DNA of 7,322 nucleotides from Planctomycetota bacterium (GTDB lineage Bacteria > Planctomycetota > Phycisphaerae > Sedimentisphaerales > Anaerohalosphaeraceae): contig DAOVVQ010000194.1 in assembly GCA_030637065.1 (NCBI GenBank), forward strand, positions 1 through 7,322, written 5' to 3'. Below, one piece after another: positions 1 to 4,958 of the stretch (within the stretch, counting starts at the first letter, position 1; each line of letters opens with the position of its first letter). The translations under genes were made by a program, and so were the position numbers. The notes under the pieces are model-generated. The model saw only the letters and a list, made by a program, of their open reading frames with translations, searched no databases and was not told the origin of the DNA.

Positions 1-783
1 CGAAGCCATATAGCCGATGGGGGCGTCCAGCCAGACGTAGAAAAATTTGTTATCTTCACCCGGTATCTTGAATCCGAAATAAGGTCCATCCCGCGAAATG
101 TCCCAGTCCTTCAACCCGGTCTTAAACCATTCGTCTAATTTATTAAGCACCGACTTTTGAACGTGTCCGCCTTTTATAAGTTCTTTAAGCCGGTCGCCGT
201 AATCGTTCAGCTTGAAAAAGTAGTGAATACTTTGACGTCTGACCGGCTCGGCACCGCAATTGGCGCAGACGGGCTTAATCAGTTCGGTCGGCTGATGAGT
301 TCCTCCGCAGGCATCGCAGGCATCGCCGTATTGATTCTCAGCCCCGCACCGCGGACATGTTCCGCGAATATAACGGTCGGGCAGCCACATATCGCACTTG
401 GCACAATAGGCCTGCTCGATGTTCTTCTTGGCGATCGAGCCGTTTTCGACTGCACACTGGTACAACAGCTCGCTGAAGTGCCGGTTCTCTTCGGAGTGCG
501 TGGAATAATAATTATCGAACTCGATGCCAAATCCGTCAAAATCCCGAACGTGCTCCTCGCCAACCCGCTTGATCAACTCTTCCGGCTCGATGCCTTCGTC
601 CCTGGCCCGTATCATGATCGGCGTGCCGTGCGTGTCGTCGGCACAGAAGTAGAGGCATTCATTGCCGCAGAGCTTTTGAAACCGCACCCAGATATCCGTT
701 TGCAGATACTCGACGAGGTGCCCGATGTGTATAGGCCCGTTGGCATAGGGCAATGCAGAGGTAACAACGATCTTGCGTGCCAT
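1..783 (-). CDS. metG: Methionyl-tRNA synthetase, N-terminal part (cut by left edge)
   Basis: This class I aminoacyl-tRNA synthetase charges tRNA-Met with methionine in the cytoplasm, using ATP. The visible 261 residues begin MARKIVVTSALPYANGPIHI and carry the HIGH motif at residues 19-22. The CP/zinc-knuckle domain spans about 120-180, followed by the conserved stretch DWDISRDGPYFGF (226-238) and YVWLDAPIGYM (249-259). The knuckle has four CxxC pairs (127/130, 143/146, 156/159, 173/176), which fits the subgroup that binds two zinc ions. E. coli MetRS, by contrast, has degenerate first and last pairs. The KMSKS loop, anticodon-binding domain and any C-terminal dimerisation domain lie beyond the edge. 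The ATG start is supported by AAGGA seven bases upstream and by the family N-terminus. The gene lies 20 nt after ricT and is probably cotranscribed with it. Identification is essentially certain. Confidence 0.98.
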   Translation of the reverse strand, partial: MARKIVVTSALPYANGPIHIGHLVEYLQTDIWVRFQKLCGNECLYFCADDTHGTPIMIRARDEGIEPEELIKRVGEEHVRDFDGFGIEFDNYYSTHSEENRHFSELLYQCAVENGSIAKKNIEQAYCAKCDMWLPDRYIRGTCPRCGAENQYGDACDACGGTHQPTELIKPVCANCGAEPVRRQSIHYFFKLNDYGDRLKELIKGGHVQKSVLNKLDEWFKTGLKDWDISRDGPYFGFKIPGEDNKFFYVWLDAPIGYMAS

Positions 784-790
784 CAATCCA

Positions 791-795
791 TCCTT
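791..795 (-). promoter_or_regulatory. Shine-Dalgarno site of metG
   Basis: AAGGA on the minus strand lies 7 nt before the metG ATG (783-781), inside the 20-nt gap after the ricT stop codon. It fixes the metG start. The gap is too short for an independent promoter, so metG is probably expressed from the upstream transcript. Confidence 0.75.
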
Positions 796-803
796 AGTTA
801 ACG

Positions 804-2231
804 TTAATCCTTCTGTTTATCTTCACCCTGATTACCGCTGGCGTTGTCCTGCCTGTCGCCGCCGCCACCATTATTACTGGCATCTGCACCACCATTGCCA
901 CCTGCGCCGGCGTTTTCACTACCGCCTGCGCCGGTGTTAGCAGCACCATTACCGCCACCGCCGACGTTTTCATTACCGCCCGCACCCGCACTACCATTGC
1001 CGCCGCCTGCGCCAGTGTTAGCAGCACCATTGCCGCCACCTGCGTCATTGTTGGCATCGCCCTTGTTGTCTGCATCCTTGTTATCGCCTGCGGGCCGGTC
1101 TGTTTGACCCTGCGATCTTCTTTTATTCGGGCCCCTGTTACGGGATCGGTTGCGACTTGCATTTTTTGGAGCTGTCGCCTTATCGCCTGATTCAGCCTCA
1201 CCCTTATCCGGTCGGCGTCGGCCGCCGCGACCGCCTTGATTACGTCCGCCCTGATTACGGCCGCCGCCTGACGGCTTGTCCGCCGAATTCGGGCGCCTGT
1301 CAGGCTGTCCCTTGCCCTGAGGGGGGATAGTGCCCGGAGGAAGTATCTCGATCTCGTCGACACCGAAGGCTTCTCGTTTCCCTGATTCGAATCCGACCAC
1401 GACCAATTGCGTCAGTATCTGGGAATTGAGCACCTTGCCTTGTCCGCTGGAGGTCTTGACGAGGGCGTTCTTCCTGGGCAGCTTCTTCTTGAGTTCCTGA
1501 TACGTCTGGTCTTCATACCGCAGACAGCATTTGAGCCTGCCGCAGTGCCCGGAGATCTTCGACGGGTCCAGCGTCGCCTTTTGCAGCTTGGCCATCCGCA
1601 TATTCACCGGTTCGAGCACCTTGAGAAACCTTCGACAACAGCACTCCTGTCCGCAACTTTCATAATCGCTCATCATGCGAGCCTCGTCGCGCGAGCCGAT
1701 CTGACGAAGCTCGATCCGCGTGCGATATTCCCGCGCAAGCCGCTTAACCAGTTCTCGAAAATCAACCCTGCCGGCACTGCTGAAATAGATTATAATGCGT
1801 TCGCCGCCAAAGAGATGCTCTATCGATATCAGCTTCATAGGCAATTGCATATCTTCAACGAATTTCTCTGCACACTTAAGCTCGTCCTGCGCCGATATCT
1901 GGAGATGCTTTTCCTCCCGCACGTCTTCCCTGGTGGCAAAACGGACGAATGTCCCACCGCTGGTCAGCGGATAATCCTTGCCCTTTGTGTCCAGATAGGC
2001 ATCGACCTGCTCGGGCGAACTCCTGAACTGCCCGCCGCGATAGTTAAACAGCCCGACCACATCGCCAAGTTCGAGCCCCCGCTCGGTCTTTATCACCACC
2101 CGCGTCTCGGTCCTGGGGATTTCGTGCTCACTATGCTCGAACCAACCCAGACCGCCCATCTGTCCGTAACGGACCAGCATAAGCTTCTTACTTCTTTGCC
2201 CCTTGGGCTTTGTACTATCACTTTGCGACAT
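804..2231 (-). CDS. ricT: PSP1/RicT (YaaT) family protein with long low-complexity C-terminal tail
   Basis: This belongs to the PSP1 C-terminal domain family. In B. subtilis, RicT (YaaT) works with RicA and RicF in an Fe-S-containing complex that promotes RNase Y-dependent mRNA maturation and affects sporulation and competence. The conserved core is residues about 15-297. It has an N-terminal VRYGQMG (20-26), a cysteine cluster with C193, C197, C198 and C199, and the signature KISGHCGRLKCCLRYE (225-240) with C230, C235 and C236. These cysteines are the likely Fe-S ligands by family analogy. Family members are usually about 275-300 residues, but this one has 475. Residues about 300-380 are basic and rich in R, G and N (RNQGG repeated at 325-334, RGGRRR at 335-340). 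Residues about 381-475 are Gly/Asn/Ala-rich and net acidic. The ATG start fits the core but has no strong Shine-Dalgarno sequence. The gene sits between holB and metG, as in Firmicutes. The core assignment is firm. The role of the tail and the function in this organism are unknown. Confidence 0.92.
   Translation of the reverse strand: MSQSDSTKPKGQRSKKLMLVRYGQMGGLGWFEHSEHEIPRTETRVVIKTERGLELGDVVGLFNYRGGQFRSSPEQVDAYLDTKGKDYPLTSGGTFVRFATREDVREEKHLQISAQDELKCAEKFVEDMQLPMKLISIEHLFGGERIIIYFSSAGRVDFRELVKRLAREYRTRIELRQIGSRDEARMMSDYESCGQECCCRRFLKVLEPVNMRMAKLQKATLDPSKISGHCGRLKCCLRYEDQTYQELKKKLPRKNALVKTSSGQGKVLNSQILTQLVVVGFESGKREAFGVDEIEILPPGTIPPQGKGQPDRRPNSADKPSGGGRNQGGRNQGGRGGRRRPDKGEAESGDKATAPKNASRNRSRNRGPNKRRSQGQTDRPAGDNKDADNKGDANNDAGGGNGAANTGAGGGNGSAGAGGNENVGGGGNGAANTGAGGSENAGAGGNGGADASNNGGGGDRQDNASGNQGEDKQKD
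922..1040. repeat. Internal direct repeat in the ricT tail, 81-bp period
   Basis: Bases 922-959 and 1003-1040 are near-identical 38-bp copies with two differences (at 933/1014 and 951/1032), offset by exactly 81 bp (27 codons). They encode GGGNGAANTGAGG twice (residues 398-410 and 425-437 of the RicT protein). A looser second repeat, around 910-932 and 964-986, encodes related Gly/Asn/Glu segments. The frame-preserving period points to expansion of a coding low-complexity tract by duplication rather than to a mobile or regulatory repeat. Confidence 0.85.
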
Positions 2232-2268
2232 CTGAATATCTTGGCTTTCATTTATTGTAAAGTTTGTT

Positions 2269-2292
2269 GCTGTCCGTCCTGCACACGACAGC
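2269..2292 (-). other. Imperfect hairpin between holB and ricT
   Basis: On the minus strand the 24 nt starting at the last base of the holB TAG stop can fold. GCTGT pairs with ACAGC and CGT pairs with ACG, with one bulged G and a 7-nt loop (a simple 6-bp GCTGTC/GACAGC stem is the alternative). The sequence after it is AACAAACTTTACAATAAATG, not a T run, so it is not a canonical rho-independent terminator. It may affect RNA stability or ribosome spacing, or be chance. The rest of the 60-nt gap holds a TACAAT that resembles a -10 box, but I see no good -35 partner. Confidence 0.4.
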
Positions 2293-3452
2293 TAAGCGGT
2301 TATCATAGCAGAACCGGCGAAATTTAACAATAATTCCTCAAAAAGCAGCTTTTCGTTAACATTGGCGTCAACCCAGTGGATGTTTTCATAGGCCTTTTCG
2401 ATCCTGTCGGCAAGCTGGGTAGCGCTAAAACCAGCCGCCAGTTTACTGATCTGCGGCATCTGGTCGCTGTTGACGATTACGCATTCCGGACCGCCGCCCT
2501 CGGCTATCTTTAGCCGCATAGCATCGCTAAGAGCGGCGATTATCATGCGAATAAGGCCCTTTTGCACCCGCCGGGTGATGTCCTTCTTGCTGGTATCAGA
2601 CACAGACGCCATCCAGGGATCGCTTATCTGTTTGACCGCAGCGACGATCCACACGGCAAATTCTACGCAATCGGTAAGCCGCAGTTCACTGATCCTGCGG
2701 ACCAATTCCGTCTTGATCTCGAAACAGCTTTGCCCTTCCAACTGGAGCTGTGCCCACGCAATGGCAGAGCCGATACTGCCCTCGCTGAATCGAGCCCAGT
2801 ATGTCGCCTCTTTGGGGCCAATTTCCATCTCCATCAGCCTGGCGGCGATCCGCTCCTGGTCGACCGGGCCGAAACGAACTATCTGGCACCGCGAAAGCGT
2901 CGTTGGCAGGAAGTTCTCCAGGCGGCTGCAGAGCAGGATTATATAGCAGTGCTTCGGCGGCTCTTCCAGCACCTTCAGAAGGGCGTTTTGCGAAGAATTA
3001 TTGAGTTTTTCCGCCTCGCTGACGACATAAACGGCACAATCGCTCATTACCGGGCGGGAGGCGACCTTCTCGATCAGGAACTCGTCAATGACCGGCTTGG
3101 GCAGTTGCACCGGCGGCTTCTTATTCTTGCCTTCACGCGTAAACGGCAGCAGCTCTTTATATACATGCTTAAAATCCGGATGCCCGTCGCCCTCGAAGAC
3201 CTCGCAGGATGGGCATTTCCCGCAACTGTCAACAAACAGCGAGGCTCCAGGCGTTTCGAGAGTTGGCCTGGGCCCTTTGCTTTCGATGCGGTTATGGCAC
3301 AAAAGAACCTTGGCCCACTGCCGAGCCGTGAGGAACCTGCCCACACCGTCCGGACCGGCAAAAATATAGGCATGCGCCAGCTTGCCAGCGGCAAATGCAA
3401 CCTGCAAAGCGCCAATAGCCTTGTCCTGACAGTAAACCGCCTTTAAGCTCAT
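2292..3452 (-). CDS. holB: DNA polymerase III clamp-loader subunit delta-prime
   Basis: This is the non-catalytic AAA+ subunit of the clamp loader, which with delta and tau/gamma opens and loads the beta sliding clamp for replication. The 386-residue protein has the family architecture. The P-loop region is GPDGVGRF (33-40), in which the Walker A lysine is replaced by arginine and the following Ser/Thr by Phe, so ATP hydrolysis is not expected. A four-cysteine zinc module follows (C52, C77, C80, C83). The Walker B position is degenerate (VSEAEKL, 144-150). The hallmark NALLKVLEEPP is at 156-166, and the SRC motif is at 187-189 (TTLSRCQIVRF). A helical collar domain occupies roughly 210-386. 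The SRC and LLKxLEEPP motifs also occur in tau/gamma (DnaX), but DnaX has an intact Walker A, and the tmk neighbour favours delta-prime. The ATG overlaps the tmk stop (ATGA), with GAGGGG five bases upstream. Confidence 0.94.
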   Translation of the reverse strand: MSLKAVYCQDKAIGALQVAFAAGKLAHAYIFAGPDGVGRFLTARQWAKVLLCHNRIESKGPRPTLETPGASLFVDSCGKCPSCEVFEGDGHPDFKHVYKELLPFTREGKNKKPPVQLPKPVIDEFLIEKVASRPVMSDCAVYVVSEAEKLNNSSQNALLKVLEEPPKHCYIILLCSRLENFLPTTLSRCQIVRFGPVDQERIAARLMEMEIGPKEATYWARFSEGSIGSAIAWAQLQLEGQSCFEIKTELVRRISELRLTDCVEFAVWIVAAVKQISDPWMASVSDTSKKDITRRVQKGLIRMIIAALSDAMRLKIAEGGGPECVIVNSDQMPQISKLAAGFSATQLADRIEKAYENIHWVDANVNEKLLFEELLLNFAGSAMITA

Positions 3453-4087
3453 TTTCGCCCCTCGCTGCCGATAAGCCCAGCCACTATCGAAACAATATTT
3501 TCATGCACAGCCTCGATGGAGTCGGCTGCGTCGACTTTCACCACGCGGTCAACGGTCTCGGCAAGTTCAAGAAAACCCTCCCGGACCCTGCGGTGGTAAT
3601 CAGCTCCCTTTTGCTCCATCCGGTCAAGCTCACGGTCCATCCGGCCCTTTGCTGTATCCGGGTCAACGTCGAGGATAATTGTAATATCCGGCCAAACACG
3701 CTCAAGGCAGTCGCCGCCTAACCGTATCACCTTTTCGACTCCAAACCCGCCCGCACAGCCCTGATACGCACACGTACTCGATATCCAGCGGTCCATCACC
3801 ACGCATTCGCCCCTTTCCAGAGCCGGAGCGATCTTTTCCTTCCAAAGCTGAGCCCGGGCGGCCATATAGAGCAAAACCTCCACATCAGCCCCCATAGATT
3901 CATGAACCGGATCCAGCAGGATTTTTCTGATCTTTTCGCCCACCGCCGTCGCACCGGGATCGCGAAACGTCGCCGCGCTCGCCCCCTGCCCCTCGAGCCA
4001 GCGACAAAGCCGATCCGTCTGCGTACTCTTTCCGCACCCGTCAGGGCCGTCCAAAACTATAAACCTGCCTGAAAATTTATCGTTCAA
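3449..4087 (-). CDS. tmk: Thymidylate kinase (dTMP kinase)
   Basis: This enzyme phosphorylates dTMP to dTDP with ATP, a required step in dTTP synthesis for DNA replication in the cytoplasm. The 212-residue length is typical. The P-loop GPDGCGKST is at residues 14-22. The dTMP-binding FRDPGATAVGEKIR is at 41-54; most family members have REPGGT here, so this copy has Glu to Asp and Gly to Ala changes. The signature DRWISSTCAYQG is at 99-110, and the LID region RMDRELDRMEQKGADYHRRV is at 149-168. The P-loop lacks an extra arginine while the LID is basic, as in the E. coli-like class of the family. The start is a TTG lying inside the end of the upstream membrane gene (11-nt overlap). No strong Shine-Dalgarno is present, only GAAGAAG, and no later start would keep the first beta strand, so coupling to the upstream gene is likely. 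Identification is very secure. Confidence 0.97.
   Translation of the reverse strand: MNDKFSGRFIVLDGPDGCGKSTQTDRLCRWLEGQGASAATFRDPGATAVGEKIRKILLDPVHESMGADVEVLLYMAARAQLWKEKIAPALERGECVVMDRWISSTCAYQGCAGGFGVEKVIRLGGDCLERVWPDITIILDVDPDTAKGRMDRELDRMEQKGADYHRRVREGFLELAETVDRVVKVDAADSIEAVHENIVSIVAGLIGSEGRK
3458..3463 (-). promoter_or_regulatory. Shine-Dalgarno site of holB
   Basis: GAGGGG on the minus strand lies 5 nt before the holB ATG and inside the last codons of tmk. Together with the 4-nt ATGA overlap it indicates translational coupling of holB to tmk. Confidence 0.65.
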
Positions 4088-4877
4088 TTTCGGCTTCTTC
4101 TTCCGTGTTCTTGGTTACTTCTGTTGGAAATTGGCTCGTTACGTACCTCAGGGCCATCAGCAGCAGTACGATGCTAAATATGCTTGTCGCTACCGCGCTG
4201 GCTGCTACCAGGAGCGTATGGCTGAAACTGCCGCTGGCGGTAGCATTTTGGCCCAATAAAAACAAAGATTGGCCCGCAAAGCAAATAAATAATAATCGCA
4301 CCAGATTTACTGCACCGAGGAGCCGGTATCGCCCCAGAGTTGAAAAGGCCTCGAAGCCCATGCGGTCCTGAGCGATCATTATCGCCGGCGTCAAAAGCCC
4401 GGGCTTGGCAAAGATCGCCAATGCTGCAAAGGTTATGACTGGAGTAACCCATATCGGAAAGTCGCGTGTGTCCTCGACATTAAAGAATCTGGTGTTCAGG
4501 GCCTCAGAGATCATGGTAAAGACGACCGCCATCGCCGCCTGATAGACAAACTCAAACCGGAATATCCGCCAGAAGTAATACCTGCCGACCTTCATCAGGT
4601 AAGCCGGCTGTTGCGGTTCGCATCCCCGGCTGTGCGCGGTGGCCAGAAAACCCAAAAAAAGCATCTGACTGACAACAAGAAACACGCCCGTCCCCAAACC
4701 TAACACAACGGCCCCACCCTCGGACATCTGTGGGCCCGCAGGCATACCGGAGCTATCGACAGGACCGCTAAACCGCTCCATGAGCTGCGTGCCCAGAAGG
4801 ATCAGCCCCGTCTGAAAGACAACGATCAAAACAACCTCGGGCCATCTTTTTCTGATAATATCAAATATATCCGGCAA
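4077..4877 (-). CDS. Unrecognised multi-pass membrane protein
   Basis: I do not recognise the family. Hydrophobicity by eye gives about six transmembrane helices. Numbered from the longest open start at 4910 (277 aa), they are near 25-44, 66-92, 118-137, 152-178, 198-220 and 231-254, with a basic N-terminus and an acidic C-terminal tail (NTEEEAEIER). A hydrophilic Pro/Gly/Ser loop lies at 46-65, and a conserved-looking amphipathic stretch AQDRMGFEAFSTLGRYR at 180-196. The pattern of a charged segment between helices loosely recalls uncharacterised DUF-type membrane families, but that is only an impression. I place the start at TTG 4877-4875 (266 aa) because AAGGAG (4889-4884) lies six bases upstream. 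The longer TTG at 4910 sits in a hairpin loop with no ribosome site. The gene lies about 81 nt after dnaE and overlaps tmk by 11 nt, so it is probably in the same operon. No catalytic motif or signal peptide is evident, and function is unknown. Confidence 0.82.
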   Translation of the reverse strand: MPDIFDIIRKRWPEVVLIVVFQTGLILLGTQLMERFSGPVDSSGMPAGPQMSEGGAVVLGLGTGVFLVVSQMLFLGFLATAHSRGCEPQQPAYLMKVGRYYFWRIFRFEFVYQAAMAVVFTMISEALNTRFFNVEDTRDFPIWVTPVITFAALAIFAKPGLLTPAIMIAQDRMGFEAFSTLGRYRLLGAVNLVRLLFICFAGQSLFLLGQNATASGSFSHTLLVAASAVATSIFSIVLLLMALRYVTSQFPTEVTKNTEEEAEIER

Positions 4878-4883
4878 CAATCG

Positions 4884-4889
4884 CTCCTT
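4884..4889 (-). promoter_or_regulatory. Shine-Dalgarno site that decides the membrane-gene start
   Basis: AAGGAG on the minus strand is followed by CGATTG and then TTG (4877-4875), a six-base spacer. The adjacent TTG at 4880-4878 would leave only three bases. This is the strongest ribosome-binding sequence in the dnaE-tmk interval and favours a start 11 codons inside the longest open frame. Confidence 0.65.
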
Positions 4890-4899
4890 ATCTGAATTC

Positions 4900-4918
4900 G
4901 TCCGCGACAAACGCGGAC
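4900..4918 (-). other. Perfect 7-bp hairpin between dnaE and the membrane gene
   Basis: On the minus strand GTCCGCG (4918-4912), loop TTTGT (4911-4907) and CGCGGAC (4906-4900) form a perfect GC-rich stem with a 5-nt loop. It is followed by GAATTCAGATAAGGAG, not by a T run, so it does not look like an intrinsic terminator; the only T run (TTTTTT) lies upstream of it. Its position, ending 10 nt before the Shine-Dalgarno of the next gene, suits an intercistronic RNA element that sets 3'-end stability of the dnaE segment or access to the ribosome site. That role is inferred. Confidence 0.6.
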
Positions 4919-4958
4919 CTCTGAAAAAACAAGCATCCCCCCGGATTCGTCCCTATCT

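Noticed and set aside
33..40. HolB as an active ATPase or as DnaX (positions are HolB residues; the codons are at about 3333-3356)
   Set aside because: The Walker A lysine is arginine and the next residue is Phe, and Walker B is degenerate, which fits delta-prime rather than DnaX.
157..801. 214-codon plus-strand open frame at the left end
   Set aside because: It is the complement of metG, which is unmistakable on the minus strand with its HIGH motif and zinc knuckles.
810..1060. Possible CRISPR or tandem-repeat array in the GC-rich repetitive stretch
   Set aside because: The repeats are in frame with ricT, imperfect, and without unique spacers of even length, so they are coding low complexity.
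794..1363. Repetitive 189-codon minus-strand frame rich in Ala, Val, Met and Thr
   Set aside because: It is an alternative reading frame of the Gly/Asn-rich ricT tail. Its repeats simply mirror the DNA repeat in that tail.
1407..2327. 306-codon plus-strand open frame opposite ricT
   Set aside because: It lies opposite the conserved PSP1 domain. The translation has no family features and the minus-strand protein carries clear motifs.
2562..3446. 294-codon plus-strand open frame opposite holB
   Set aside because: Shadow of holB, which shows the SRC and LLKVLEEPP motifs in the opposite frame.
4919..4958. Possible rho-independent terminator after dnaE (TTTTTT on the minus strand)
   Set aside because: The T run is preceded only by a 4-bp ATCC/GGAT pairing, and the strong hairpin lies after the T run, in the wrong order for a terminator.
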